Made by a program: the position numbers and the translations under genes. Positions 15,835 to 25,283 of a DNA stretch of 64,000 bases are shown piece by piece. The notes below the pieces were generated by a model, which had not been told where the DNA came from, did not search any database, and saw only the letters and a list, made by a program, of their open reading frames with translations. The DNA lies in contig NZ_VLKT01000037.1 in NCBI RefSeq assembly GCF_007830515.1, positions 1 to 64,000 of the forward strand. Direction: 5' to 3'. The stretch is from Mesorhizobium tianshanense (GTDB lineage: Bacteria; Pseudomonadota; Alphaproteobacteria; Rhizobiales; Rhizobiaceae). Within the stretch, counting starts at the first letter, position 1; each line of letters opens with the position of its first letter.

Positions 15835-16494
15835 ATGACCCAATGGTCCGGCTATCTCGGCCTGATATTGCAAGGAGCGCTGATTACCATCGAGCTGACG
15901 CTGATGGGGTCGGTGCTTGCCCTGATCATGGCCTTTCTCGCCGGGCTAGGGCGGCTGTCGCGTTTTTTCGTCTTTCGTGCGCTGGCCACCGCCTATATCG
16001 AATTCTTCCGCGGCACCTCGATCTTCGTGCAGCTGTTCTGGGCCTATTTCGTGCTGCCCTTCATCGGTATTTCGCTGACGCCGCTGCAAGCCGGCGTGCT
16101 GGCGCTCGGCCTCAATGTCGGCGCCTATGCGGCGGAGGTGGTGCGCGGCGCCATCCAATCGATCGGCCGCGAACAGTACGAGGCCTGCACCGCGCTCAAT
16201 CTCGGCCGCTGGCAAGGCATGCGCCATGTCATCCTGCCGCAGGCGCTGCTGGTCATGCTGCCGACCTTCGGCAACAACGCCATCGAACTGCTCAAGGCCA
16301 CCGCCGTGGTTTCGCTGATCTCGCTCACCGACCTGACCTTCCAGGCGCAAGTGGTGCGCTCGCAGACCGGCAACACGCTGGTGCCTTTCACCACCATCCT
16401 CATCATCTATTTCGTCCTCGCTCTGGTCATCTCGTGGGGCGTGCGTTCGCTGGAACGCCGCATGGCGCGCGGGCTCGACGGGGTGCGCGTCTGA
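15835..16494 (+). CDS. ehuC: Ectoine/hydroxyectoine ABC transporter permease EhuC
   Basis: A 219-residue inner-membrane permease of the HisM type with about five transmembrane segments. The family features FRGTSIFVQLFWAYFVLPF and the EAA-loop region YEACTALNLGRWQGMRHVIL with PQALLVMLPTFGN are present. It pairs with EhuD to form the channel driven by EhuA. ATG 15835 is 164 bp after ehuB because of the palindromic element; its own ribosome site (AGGACA) is modest. ehuD follows after 16 bp. Confidence 0.9.
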   Translation: MTQWSGYLGLILQGALITIELTLMGSVLALIMAFLAGLGRLSRFFVFRALATAYIEFFRGTSIFVQLFWAYFVLPFIGISLTPLQAGVLALGLNVGAYAAEVVRGAIQSIGREQYEACTALNLGRWQGMRHVILPQALLVMLPTFGNNAIELLKATAVVSLISLTDLTFQAQVVRSQTGNTLVPFTTILIIYFVLALVISWGVRSLERRMARGLDGVRV

Positions 16495-16510
16495 TGGATT
16501 GGGCCTCATA

Positions 16511-17170
16511 ATGGAATGGGATTGGAATTTTGTCCGGGAGATCATGCCGACGCTGATCCAGGGCGTGAAGATCACCATCCTGGCAACGCTGCTCGGCTCG
16601 GTTCTGGCCGCGATCGTGGGGCTGGCCATCGCGCTGGCGCGGCGCTCGCCGAACAGGGCCGTGTCGCGCAGCGTCGGCTTCCTCGCCGAGTTCATCCGCG
16701 GCACGCCGCTCTTGGTGCAGCTCTATTTCATCTTCTACGTGCTGCCGGATATCGGTATCCTGCTGCCGCCGCTGGTGGCGGGCGTCATCGGGCTCGGCCT
16801 GCATTACGGCACCTACACGGCCGAGGTCTATCGCGCCGGTATCGACAATGTGCCGCGCGGCCAGTGGGAAGCCGCCAAGGCCTGCAATCTCAACGCCAGG
16901 CAGACCTGGACGCACATCATCATGCCGCAAGCGATACCGCCGATGATCCCGGCGCTTGCCAACTACTTCATCGCAATGTTCAAGGAGACGCCGCTGCTTT
17001 CGGCGATCACCGTGCTGGAACTGATGAACCAGGCCAAGAGCGTCGCCAACACCTATTACCGCTATGTCGAGCCGATGACCTTGGTCGGCGCCTTCTTCCT
17101 CGTCATCAGTCTTTTCTCTGTCGTGCTGCTGCGCTGGCTGGAACATCGCTACGGCAAGATCGAGAGGTAG
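16511..17170 (+). CDS. ehuD: Ectoine/hydroxyectoine ABC transporter permease EhuD
   Basis: A 219-residue polar-amino-acid-type permease, second half of the ectoine channel. It shows FIRGTPLLVQLYFIFYVLP and the EAA loop QWEAAKACNLNARQTWTHI with MPQAIPPMIPALANYFI. ATG 16511 (MEWDWNFVREIMPTLI) is the usual EhuD start; an in-frame TTG at 16499 is less likely. It ends 7 bp before eutA, so transport and catabolic genes form one transcript. Confidence 0.9.
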   Translation: MEWDWNFVREIMPTLIQGVKITILATLLGSVLAAIVGLAIALARRSPNRAVSRSVGFLAEFIRGTPLLVQLYFIFYVLPDIGILLPPLVAGVIGLGLHYGTYTAEVYRAGIDNVPRGQWEAAKACNLNARQTWTHIIMPQAIPPMIPALANYFIAMFKETPLLSAITVLELMNQAKSVANTYYRYVEPMTLVGAFFLVISLFSVVLLRWLEHRYGKIER

Positions 17171-17177
17171 TCTTTTC

Positions 17178-17945
17178 ATGAAACACTTGCCCGAAATCAG
17201 ACTGGCGCCGACACGGCCGGCGCTCGACGCGCGTCCCTTGGACAAGCGTATCGGCCTGATCATCCTTGCCACCGACCATACGACCGAACCGGATTTTCGC
17301 CGCATGGTGGCAAGCGACCGGACCGGCGTCTATGTCGCGCGAATCCCCTACGCCAATCCGACGACGCCGGAGAATTTGCGCAAGATGCAGCCGTCGCTGA
17401 CGGCGGGCGCGGCGCTCATCCTGCCCGACGAGCCGCTCGATGCGATCTGCTATTCCTGCACCTCGGCCTCCGTGGTCATCGGCGATGCCGAGGTCGAGGC
17501 GGCGGTGCAGGCAGCCAAGCCCGGCGTGCCCGTGGTCACGCCGCCGATGGCAGGAGTGCGCGGCTTGAAGGCGCTGGGCGCCAGGACGATCAGTATCCTC
17601 ACCCCCTACACGGTCGAGACCAGCCGGCCGATGGCGGCCTATTTCGCGGCGCACGGTTTCGAGATCGCCAGCTTCACCTGTCTCGGCTTTGAGGACGACC
17701 GCGAGATGGCACGGATTGCGCCGGCGTCGCTCGTTGATCTGGCGCGCGAGGCGACCGATGCGCAAGCGGACGCGCTGTTCGTCTCCTGCACGGCGCTGCG
17801 GGCCGCGCTTGCGGTGGTCGGTATGGAAGAGGCGATCGGCCGTCCGGTCGTCACGAGCAACCAGGCGACGGCCTGGAACTGCCTGCGGCTTTGCGGCGAC
17901 GACGAGCCGCGCGCCGAATTCGGCCGTCTGATGACGCTGCCTTGA
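17178..17945 (+). CDS. eutA: Ectoine utilisation protein EutA (Asp/Glu racemase-maleate isomerase fold)
   Basis: A 255-residue cytoplasmic protein of the Asp/Glu racemase/maleate isomerase superfamily. Both halves carry the cysteine typical of the fold: CYSCTSASVVIG near residue 95 and FVSCTALRAA near 200. EutA, EutB and EutC occur together in ectoine loci and are proposed to act on the hydroxyectoine branch, removing the hydroxyl or converting hydroxylated intermediates; the exact chemistry of EutA is not settled by this sequence. ATG 17178 lies 7 bp after ehuD, and eutB follows after 21 bp. Confidence 0.88.
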   Translation: MKHLPEIRLAPTRPALDARPLDKRIGLIILATDHTTEPDFRRMVASDRTGVYVARIPYANPTTPENLRKMQPSLTAGAALILPDEPLDAICYSCTSASVVIGDAEVEAAVQAAKPGVPVVTPPMAGVRGLKALGARTISILTPYTVETSRPMAAYFAAHGFEIASFTCLGFEDDREMARIAPASLVDLAREATDAQADALFVSCTALRAALAVVGMEEAIGRPVVTSNQATAWNCLRLCGDDEPRAEFGRLMTLP

Positions 17946-17966
17946 ATTGATCGCAGAGCAAAGATC

Positions 17967-18959
17967 ATGACCGCGAACGACATCACCATCGCCGATATCC
18001 GTGCAGCCCGCGAGCGCATCGCCGCCAAGATCGAGCGCACGCCGACCGTCCTTTCGCCGAGTCTTTCCGGGTACTTGGGTGCGCCCGTTTATCTCAAGCT
18101 CGAACATCGTCAGACCACCGGCAGCTTCAAGCTGCGTGGTGCCTCGAACGCCATCGCGTCGCTAAGCCCTGAGGAGAAGGCGCGTGGCGTGGTTGCCGCC
18201 TCGACCGGCAATCACGGCCGGGCGCTTGCCCATGCGGCGAAGCTCGAAGGCATGCGCGCGACGATCTGCATGTCGCGACTGGTGCCGCAAAACAAGCTCG
18301 ACGAGATCCGACGGCTGGGCGCCGAGATCCGCATCGTCGGCAACAGCCAGGACGATGCGCAGCAGGAGGTCGAACGGCTGGTCGCGGAAGACCGGCTGGT
18401 GATGCTGCCGCCCTTCGACCATCCTGATATCATCGCCGGGCAAGGAACGCTCGGGCTGGAGATCATCGAGCAGGTCGCGGATGCCGCCCTGGTGCTGGTG
18501 CCGCTGTCAGGCGGCGGACTGGCGTCGGGTGTGGCTGCTGCCGTAAAGGGCGCCAGCCCCGGCACCAAGGTCATCGGCGTTTCGATGGAGCGGGGTGCTG
18601 CGATGAAGGCGAGTCTCGATGCCGGACATCCCGTTTTGGTCGAGGAACTGCCGACACTGGCGGATTCACTCGGCGGCGGCATCGGCCTCGACAACCGGCT
18701 GACCTTCTCGATGTGCCGCGACCTGCTCGACGACGTGATCCTGCTCAGCGAGGACGAGATCGCCGCCGGCATCCGCCATGCCTACGAACAGGAGCGCGAG
18801 ATCGTCGAAGGCGCCGGCGCGGTAGCCATCGCCGCCGTGCTTGCCGGCAAGGCCAGGGCGAGCGGCCCCACGGTGCTCATTCTGTCGGGCCGCAACATCG
18901 ACATGACGCTGCACAGGAAAGTCGTTTGCGGCGAAGCAATTGAGGAGAGCGCCGCATGA
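17967..18959 (+). CDS. eutB: Hydroxyectoine utilisation dehydratase EutB
   Basis: A 330-residue PLP enzyme of the serine/threonine dehydratase group (fold type II). Motifs include KLEHRQTTGSFKLRGASNAI, whose SFKLRG contains the PLP lysine near residue 53, STGNHGRALAHAA, and the glycine loop VPLSGGGLASGVAAA. In ectoine loci EutB is assigned to the dehydration of a hydroxyectoine-derived intermediate. It overlaps eutC by 4 bp (ATGA), a sign of coupled translation. Confidence 0.9.
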   Translation: MTANDITIADIRAARERIAAKIERTPTVLSPSLSGYLGAPVYLKLEHRQTTGSFKLRGASNAIASLSPEEKARGVVAASTGNHGRALAHAAKLEGMRATICMSRLVPQNKLDEIRRLGAEIRIVGNSQDDAQQEVERLVAEDRLVMLPPFDHPDIIAGQGTLGLEIIEQVADAALVLVPLSGGGLASGVAAAVKGASPGTKVIGVSMERGAAMKASLDAGHPVLVEELPTLADSLGGGIGLDNRLTFSMCRDLLDDVILLSEDEIAAGIRHAYEQEREIVEGAGAVAIAAVLAGKARASGPTVLILSGRNIDMTLHRKVVCGEAIEESAA

Positions 18960-19948
18960 GCCGGATGACGATACTCACCGAAGCCGAATTGCGCGCGATC
19001 GTGAAGCTCGATCTCGACGCCGTCGCGTGCGTCGAGAATGCGTTCCGCGCGCTTGCCACCTTGCCGGTGGCGATGCCGCCGATCCTGAGGCTCGATATCC
19101 CCGAGCATCGCGGCGAGGTCGACGTCAAGACCGCCTATGTGCCTGGGATCGACGGTTTCGCGATCAAGATCAGTCCCGGCTTCTTCGACAATCCGAAGCT
19201 CGGCCTGCCCAGCGTCAACGGCATGATGGTGCTGCTGTCTTCAAAAACCGGGCTGGTCGAGGCGCTGCTGCTCGACAACGGTTATTTGACCGACATCCGC
19301 ACGGCGGCGGCCGGAGCGGTCGCGGCGAAACATCTTTCGCGACCGGACGCCTCGGTCGCCGCGATCTTCGGCGCCGGCGTCCAGGCCGGGCTGCAGCTCG
19401 AGGCGCTTATGCTGGTGCGGCCGATCAGCGAGGCCCGCATCTGGGCCAGGGATGCCGCCAAGGCCGAAGCCGCGGCGAATGCATTGCGCGAAAGACTGGG
19501 CATCGTCGTGCGCGCCGAGCCCGATGCGGCAAAGGCGGCGGCCGGCGCCGACATCATCGTCACCACGACGCCGTCGACCGAACCGCTGATCAAGGCCGGC
19601 TTCGTCTCCGCCGGCCAGCACATCACCGCGATGGGTGCCGACGCCGAGCACAAGAACGAAATCGCGCCAGCGATCCTGCGTATGGCTGATCTCTACGTCG
19701 CCGACAGCGCGAAACAGACGCGGCTGCTGGGCGAACTGCATCATGCCATCGCGGCGGGCGTGATGGCAGCCGATGCCGAAGTAACCGAGCTCGGCCAGAT
19801 CATCGCCGGCGAAAGACACGGCCGCCGTTCGGACAGCGACATCACCATCGCCGACCTCACCGGCACCGGCGTGCAGGACACGGCGATTGCCACGCTCGCC
19901 CGCGACCGCGCCCGGGCGGCCAACACCGGTACGATTTTCGAAAGCTGA
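18956..19948 (+). CDS. eutC: Ectoine utilisation protein EutC (ornithine cyclodeaminase family)
   Basis: A 330-residue NAD-binding protein of the ornithine cyclodeaminase/mu-crystallin family. It has the DVKTAYVPGIDGFAIKIS substrate side, LTDIRTAAAGAVAAKHLS, and a Rossmann turn AIFGAGVQAGLQLEAL near residues 137-152. It probably works with EutB as a reductase on the imine product of the dehydratase step; this is proposed for the family rather than shown here. ATG 18956 overlaps the eutB stop; doeA follows after 38 bp. Confidence 0.9.
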   Translation: MSRMTILTEAELRAIVKLDLDAVACVENAFRALATLPVAMPPILRLDIPEHRGEVDVKTAYVPGIDGFAIKISPGFFDNPKLGLPSVNGMMVLLSSKTGLVEALLLDNGYLTDIRTAAAGAVAAKHLSRPDASVAAIFGAGVQAGLQLEALMLVRPISEARIWARDAAKAEAAANALRERLGIVVRAEPDAAKAAAGADIIVTTTPSTEPLIKAGFVSAGQHITAMGADAEHKNEIAPAILRMADLYVADSAKQTRLLGELHHAIAAGVMAADAEVTELGQIIAGERHGRRSDSDITIADLTGTGVQDTAIATLARDRARAANTGTIFES

Positions 19949-19986
19949 TGCTGGCCGCAAGGCCCAACAAACGAGGACCAAGAACA

Positions 19987-21165
19987 ATGCAGCCCAATCT
20001 CAAATTCACGCGCGGCGAATATGCGGACCGGCTCGCCAAGACACGGAGGGCCATGGAGGCCAAGGGCGTCGATCTGCTTGTTGTCAGCGACCCGTCCAAC
20101 ATGGCCTGGCTGACCGGCTATGACGGCTGGTCATTCTACGTGCACCAGGCCGTCATCGTGCCGCCGTCGGGCGAACCGATGTGGTACGGGCGCGGCCAGG
20201 ACGCCAACGGCGCCAAGCGCACTGCCTATCTCGGGCACAACAACATCGTTGGCTATGCCGACCATTATGTGCAGTCGACTGAGCGCCACCCGATGGACTA
20301 CCTCGCCAGCGTGCTCAGCGATCGCGGCTGGGGCAAGCTCAGCATCGGCGTCGAGATGGACAATTACTGGTTCTCCGCCGCTGCCTTCGCGTCGCTGCAG
20401 AAACATTTGCCGAACGCCCGCTTCGTCGACGCCACGGCACTGGTCAACTGGCAGCGCGCGGTGAAGAGCCCGACCGAGATCGACTATATGCGCAAGGCCG
20501 CCCGCATCGTCGAAGCGATGCACCAGCGCATCGTCGACAAGATCGAAGTCGGCATGCGCAAATGCGATCTGGTCGCCGAGATCTATGACGCCGGCACGCG
20601 CGGCGTCGACGGCATCGGCGGCGACTATCCGGCGATCGTGCCGCTGCTGCCGTCGGGCGCTGACGCGTCGGCGCCGCATCTGACCTGGGACGACCGACCG
20701 ATGAAGTCGGGCGAGGGCACCTTCTTCGAGATCGCCGGCTGTTACAACCGCTACCATTGCCCTCTTTCCCGGACTGTGTTCCTTGGTAAACCCACGCAGG
20801 AATTCCTCGATGCAGAGAAGGCGACCTTGGAAGGCATGGAGGCCGGGCTTGCCGCGGCGAAACCCGGCAATACGTGCGAAGACATCGCCAATGCCTTCTT
20901 CGCGGTGCTCAAGAAATACGGCATCGTCAAGGATAACCGCACCGGCTATCCGATCGGGCTTTCCTATCCACCGGACTGGGGCGAACGAACGATGAGCCTG
21001 CGCCCCGGCGATCGCACAGAGCTGAAGCCCGGCATGACCTTCCATTTCATGACCGGCCTATGGCTGGAGACGATGGGGCTCGAAATCACCGAGTCCATCC
21101 TGATCACCGAGACAGGGGTCGAGTGCCTGGCCAATGTGCCGCGCAAGCTGGTAGTGAAGAATTGA
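19987..21165 (+). CDS. doeA: Ectoine hydrolase DoeA (EutD)
   Basis: A 392-residue enzyme of the M24 creatinase/aminopeptidase P (pita-bread) fold that opens the ectoine ring to N-acetyl-L-2,4-diaminobutyrate in the cytoplasm. Features are the creatinase N-terminal domain (LLVVSDPSNMAWLTGYDGWS), the QRAVKSPTEIDYMRKAARI linker, and a C-terminal half with ITGLWLE-type and PIGLSYPPDWGER strands. Several metal-ligand positions of true metallopeptidases are not conserved, as known for DoeA. ATG 19987 follows AACGAGGACC; the frame is open to 19948 but those residues look non-native. doeB follows after 5 bp, matching the known DoeA-DoeB (EutD-EutE) complex. Confidence 0.93.
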   Translation: MQPNLKFTRGEYADRLAKTRRAMEAKGVDLLVVSDPSNMAWLTGYDGWSFYVHQAVIVPPSGEPMWYGRGQDANGAKRTAYLGHNNIVGYADHYVQSTERHPMDYLASVLSDRGWGKLSIGVEMDNYWFSAAAFASLQKHLPNARFVDATALVNWQRAVKSPTEIDYMRKAARIVEAMHQRIVDKIEVGMRKCDLVAEIYDAGTRGVDGIGGDYPAIVPLLPSGADASAPHLTWDDRPMKSGEGTFFEIAGCYNRYHCPLSRTVFLGKPTQEFLDAEKATLEGMEAGLAAAKPGNTCEDIANAFFAVLKKYGIVKDNRTGYPIGLSYPPDWGERTMSLRPGDRTELKPGMTFHFMTGLWLETMGLEITESILITETGVECLANVPRKLVVKN

Positions 21166-21170
21166 GCCCG

Positions 21171-22172
21171 ATGTCCAGCCTTCGCCCATCGCCGATCACG
21201 CCGACCGTCGACTTCGACCGCGACGGCGTGCAGCACGGTTTCCTGCGATTGCCTTACAGCCGCGACGATTCGGCCTGGGGATCGGTGATGATCCCGATTT
21301 GCGTGATCCGCAACGGCAACGGGCCGAGCGCATTGCTCACCGGCGGCAATCATGGCGACGAGTATGAGGGGCCGCTGGCGCTCTATGATCTCGCCCGCAC
21401 GCTCGATCCGAGGCAAGTCAGCGGCACGGTCATCATCGTGCCGGCAATGAATTATCCGGCGTTCCGTGCCGGCACCCGCACCTCGCCGATCGACAAGGGC
21501 AATCTCAACCGCAGCTTTCCCGGCCGGCCCGACGGCACGGTGACCGAGAAGATTGCGGATTACTTCCAGCGCGAACTGCTGCCGCGCACCGATATCGCGC
21601 TCGACTTCCATTCCGGCGGCAGGACGCTCGACTTCGTGCCGTTCTGTGCCGCCCATATCCGGCCCGACAAGGCGCTGGAGGCGAAGGGCTTCGCCGCGGT
21701 CGAGGCGTTCTCGGCACCCTGGTCGATGAAGATGCTGGAAATCGATGCCGTCGGCATGTTCGACACTGCCGCCGAGGAAATGGGCAAGCTGTTCATCACC
21801 ACCGAGTTAGGAGGAGGTGGGACGTCCCGCGCGGAGACGGTGCGGATCGCCCGTCGCGGCGTGCTCAATGTGCTGCGCCATGCCGGCATCGTCACCGGTG
21901 CGGTCGAGATGCAGCCGACCCGCTGGCTGGACATGCCGTCGGGCGATTGCTTCTCGTTCGCCGAGGACGACGGGATGATCGAAACGATGATCGATCTCGG
22001 CGAGCCTGTCGAAGAGGGCCAGGTCCTGGCGCGCATCCACTCCATCGGTCGCACCGGTACCGCACCTCAGGAAATCAGGGCGAGAATGTCGGGCCTATTG
22101 GCCGCGCGGCATTTCCCCGGACTGGTCAAGGCGGGCGACTGCACCGCCGTGGTCGCCGTGCTCGTCGACTGA
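21171..22172 (+). CDS. doeB: N-alpha-acetyl-L-2,4-diaminobutyrate deacetylase DoeB (EutE)
   Basis: A 333-residue zinc deacylase of the aspartoacylase/succinylglutamate desuccinylase family. The zinc site is visible as GGNHGDEYEGP (His and Glu near residues 58-61) and a distal His in ALDFHSGG near 148; SPIDKGNLNRSFPG and the C-terminal beta-rich domain match the family. It releases acetate from the DoeA product to give L-2,4-diaminobutyrate. It is the last gene of the operon and is convergent with the SIP gene, with only 17 bp between the stops and no clear terminator. Confidence 0.93.
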   Translation: MSSLRPSPITPTVDFDRDGVQHGFLRLPYSRDDSAWGSVMIPICVIRNGNGPSALLTGGNHGDEYEGPLALYDLARTLDPRQVSGTVIIVPAMNYPAFRAGTRTSPIDKGNLNRSFPGRPDGTVTEKIADYFQRELLPRTDIALDFHSGGRTLDFVPFCAAHIRPDKALEAKGFAAVEAFSAPWSMKMLEIDAVGMFDTAAEEMGKLFITTELGGGGTSRAETVRIARRGVLNVLRHAGIVTGAVEMQPTRWLDMPSGDCFSFAEDDGMIETMIDLGEPVEEGQVLARIHSIGRTGTAPQEIRARMSGLLAARHFPGLVKAGDCTAVVAVLVD

Positions 22173-22189
22173 AGGCGGAGCCAACCAAC

Positions 22190-23290
22190 TCAGCTTTGGT
22201 CGTTCTGCCGCGCTGTATCGCCCTCGAAGCCGCAACGCCAATAGGCGACGACGAGGTGCGCGTTTCGCTCCAGCTTCCGGTCCTGCCTGAGATAGGACCG
22301 GATGGCGCGGAAGCTTCTGTGCTCGCAGCCGACCCAAGCGAAGACGCTGCGCCCGTCTTCGGGCCAAGGCACGTCCCGGACCGCGTTCTGGAGCAAAGCG
22401 GATTTGCCTGGCGCCACGCCATTCCTGTGCAGCCATTTTATGTCCAGCGTAGCCTGCGAAACCAGCTTCTGCTCCTCGTCGGCATCGGCGACTTCGATGC
22501 GGACGACCGCGTGCACGCCTGCCGGCAGCGCCTCCACTATGCGGCCGATTGCGGGCAGGGCGGTCTCGTCGCCGGCGAGCAGGCACCAGCCGGCCGAGGG
22601 AACGTCGCCGCCGCCCGGCCCGGTCATCCCGACGATGTCGCCGATCCGGGCGTTGGCCGCGAAGCGTGCGCCGGGCATGCCGTCGCCGTCATGCAAGACG
22701 AAGTCGATATCGACCTCGCCCTTTTCGACGTCGATGCGGCGGATCGTGTAGACGCGCACGTCCGGCCGCCGTTCCGCTTCGGGCCATGCCGGACGGCCGT
22801 CCTCGCCGGTAACCGGCCAAGCCGGTACGGCATCATCCCGGGGAAGCAGCAGGCGGACGTGGAACCCGCCCGTCGCGAAGCGCCCAAGGTCGTTTCCGGC
22901 AAGCGTCAGCCGTCGCATATGCGGTGTCACGCTGGCGCTCCGCACAACGCGCATTTCGCGGAAATAGGGCAGCTTCTGGCCCGCCGCGCCGTCGCCCTGC
23001 CAGACGATGGCGGGCCTCTCCGCCGCTGCGAAATGCAGCAGGTGCTCGGCGATGGAGAGCTTTACATAGGCCAGGGATGTCTCGTCTCTGCCTTCGGCAA
23101 AGACCTTCAGGCAACGTTGACAGGCTTGCATGCTGGCCGAACCGAAAGCCGTGTCGATGCGGCTGCAGGCGCCGTCGACGGCGACATCGCCATGATCGGC
23201 AAAATGCGCGCAAAGCCGCGCCATGACGTCTTGCGGACAAGACAGTGCGATCTCGGCGGATGCCTTGAGATTCCTCGGCATGTCAACCAT
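22190..23290 (-). CDS. DUF2218-siderophore-interacting protein fusion (ferric-siderophore reductase)
   Basis: A 366-residue two-domain protein. Residues about 4-100 are a DUF2218 domain (SAEIALSCPQDVMARLCAHF and a CQRCLK pair); residues about 108-360 are a siderophore-interacting FAD/NAD(P)H reductase (FREMRVVRSASVTPHMRRLT, HVRLLLPRDD, RVYTIRR, CLLAGDETALPAIGRI). Such ViuB/YqjH-type enzymes reduce Fe(III)-siderophores in the cytoplasm to free iron. The start ATG 23290 overlaps the permease stop by 8 bp (ATGGTTGA); ATG 23281 is an alternative. It closes the iron operon and likely replaces an FhuF-type reductase. Confidence 0.88.
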   Translation of the reverse strand: MVDMPRNLKASAEIALSCPQDVMARLCAHFADHGDVAVDGACSRIDTAFGSASMQACQRCLKVFAEGRDETSLAYVKLSIAEHLLHFAAAERPAIVWQGDGAAGQKLPYFREMRVVRSASVTPHMRRLTLAGNDLGRFATGGFHVRLLLPRDDAVPAWPVTGEDGRPAWPEAERRPDVRVYTIRRIDVEKGEVDIDFVLHDGDGMPGARFAANARIGDIVGMTGPGGGDVPSAGWCLLAGDETALPAIGRIVEALPAGVHAVVRIEVADADEEQKLVSQATLDIKWLHRNGVAPGKSALLQNAVRDVPWPEDGRSVFAWVGCEHRSFRAIRSYLRQDRKLERNAHLVVAYWRCGFEGDTARQNDQS

Positions 23291-25283
23291 GGCGCGGCAT
23301 TCCTTTTGCAAGCAGATGAACGAGATAAGGTCCGCCAAGCAGCGAGGCGATCAGGCCGACCGGCAACTCGTATGGAAAGGCCACCATGCGCGACAGCCAG
23401 TCCGACACGATCATCAGCAGCGCGCCGGTCAGCACCGCGCCGGCGAGGTGAGGGCGGGCGCGGGTAAAGCCGATCAGCCGCGCAAGGTGCGGCGCGATGA
23501 GACCGACGAAGCTCAGTGGCCCGACGAACATCGCGGCAAGCGCGGTCAGGATTGCGGCGAGAACGATCAGCGTCAGCCGTCCGCCCGCGACCGGCAGGCC
23601 GAGCCCGCGTGCGGTATCCTCGCCGAGCGGCAGGATATCGAGCCAGCGGGCGGCGAGAAACAGCGGCAACGTCAGCAGTATCAGACACGCCAAGGTGAGC
23701 CAGGCATCGAAGCCGGTCGCCTGGCTGGTCGAGCCGCTGAGCCAGCGCAGCAGGACATAGGACTGCGTGTTCCCCATGGCGATTGCCGCGGTGATCACGG
23801 CGCTGCACAGCGCGCTCATGGCGATGCCGGCAAGCAGCAACCGCTCGGAGCCGAATTTCGCCCGTGCGGCGATTATCAGCATGGCGATCAGCACCGCCAG
23901 CGAGCCGAGAATGGAGCCAACGAGTTGCAAGCCGGGCCCCGCCGTCGCGCTGAGCGCCAACACCGCGGTCAGGCCGGCGCCGGCGCCGGTGCCGACACCC
24001 AGCACCTCGGGGCTTGCCAATGGATTGCCGGTGATGCGCTGGATCACCAGGCCCGCCGCCGCAAGCATGGCGCCGGCGGCTGCCGCCACGCCGATGCGCG
24101 GCGCGCGCCAGGCGACAAGATCGGCCAGAATGTCGCCGCCGGCGATCGACCAGCCTGCCGGACCGCGCCCGACAACGAGCGCCACCACCGCCGCGAGAAG
24201 CGTCATCAGGAACAACAGCAGGATGATAGACCGGCCAGACTTGCGCGGCGACGTGCCTGATGTGCTCAAGTTCGGCCATTCGAGCAGGCGCAGCCGCCGC
24301 AGCAGCCAGAGCAGAACCGGGCCGCCCAGGAGTGCGGTGCCCGCGCCGGTTGGAATGCGTTCGCCGCCGGCGCCGGCAGCCAGTTGGACCAGGCCATCGG
24401 TCAGCCACAACAGGATGGCGCCGATCAGGGGCGCGGCCAGCAGCTTTTGCCGCAGCGTTCGCGCGCCCGAAAGCGTGGCGAGGGCCGGCGCTGCAAGGCC
24501 GACAAAACCGATGACGCCGACCTCGGCGACCACGGTGGTCGCCATCCAAACGGCGAGCGCAATGATGAGAAAGCGGCTGGTGTGGCGGGCGATGCCGAGA
24601 CTGCGTGCAGAGGCGTCGTCAAGACCAAGGATCGTCAGCGGCCTGAGCAGCAAAAGGGCAGCGCCGGCACCGACAGCCAGCCTGGTCGACAGGGCAATGG
24701 CCGGTCCCCAGTCCTGCTGGACCAGCGATCCGCCGCCCCAGATGAACAGCGAGAACAAATAGTCGCCGTTGGCGAGGATCAGGGCGGCGCTGATGGAGCT
24801 GGCGGTCAGCGCCACCATCATTCCGGCAAGCACGACGGAGACGGGCTCTAGCCCACGCCGCCAGGTCAGCGACAGCACCAGCAGCACGGCAGCAATGCCG
24901 CCGGCAAAGGCGACCGGCCCTTGCGACCGTTCCATCAGAAACGGCGCATAGACGGAAGCCGCCGTCATCGCCAATTGCGCGCCCGCCGAAATGCCGAGCG
25001 TCGACGGTTCGGCCAGCGGGTTGCGCAGCACGCGCTGCAGCAAAAGGCCGGACAGGCCGAGAACCGCGCCGGCCAGCACCGCCACCGCCGCGCGAGGCAG
25101 CGTGCTGTAGAGCAGGATGACGCGATCGAGACCGGCGCCGTCGCTCGTCGGTGCGGTCGGCGACTGCATGCTGACGCGCCATGCAAACAGGAGTGCTGCC
25201 ACCGCCCCGAGGAGGCCCCACAGTGCGATGGGTGAGAGTGCATGGCCGGTCGTGGCGCGCTGAGTCATGGCGCGGTCAGCCAT
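23283..25283 (-). CDS. fhuB: Fused double permease for iron-siderophore uptake (FhuB-like)
   Basis: A 666-residue FecCD-family permease made of two tandem halves of about 330 residues, the FhuB arrangement. Each half has about 10 transmembrane segments and repeats the markers RLPR-type (STLPRAAVAVLAGAVLG / WRAPRIGVAAAAGAMLA), GLLLQRVLRNPLAEPSTLG / GLVIQRITGNPLASPEVLG, and FVGLAAP / FVGLIAPHLAR. It forms the whole inner-membrane channel for a hydroxamate-type or related siderophore. ATG 25283 overlaps the binding-protein stop by 8 bp (ATGGCTGA), the same coupling seen at its own 3' end. The partner ATPase is not in this cluster. Confidence 0.9.
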   Translation of the reverse strand: MADRAMTQRATTGHALSPIALWGLLGAVAALLFAWRVSMQSPTAPTSDGAGLDRVILLYSTLPRAAVAVLAGAVLGLSGLLLQRVLRNPLAEPSTLGISAGAQLAMTAASVYAPFLMERSQGPVAFAGGIAAVLLVLSLTWRRGLEPVSVVLAGMMVALTASSISAALILANGDYLFSLFIWGGGSLVQQDWGPAIALSTRLAVGAGAALLLLRPLTILGLDDASARSLGIARHTSRFLIIALAVWMATTVVAEVGVIGFVGLAAPALATLSGARTLRQKLLAAPLIGAILLWLTDGLVQLAAGAGGERIPTGAGTALLGGPVLLWLLRRLRLLEWPNLSTSGTSPRKSGRSIILLLFLMTLLAAVVALVVGRGPAGWSIAGGDILADLVAWRAPRIGVAAAAGAMLAAAGLVIQRITGNPLASPEVLGVGTGAGAGLTAVLALSATAGPGLQLVGSILGSLAVLIAMLIIAARAKFGSERLLLAGIAMSALCSAVITAAIAMGNTQSYVLLRWLSGSTSQATGFDAWLTLACLILLTLPLFLAARWLDILPLGEDTARGLGLPVAGGRLTLIVLAAILTALAAMFVGPLSFVGLIAPHLARLIGFTRARPHLAGAVLTGALLMIVSDWLSRMVAFPYELPVGLIASLLGGPYLVHLLAKGMPRHG

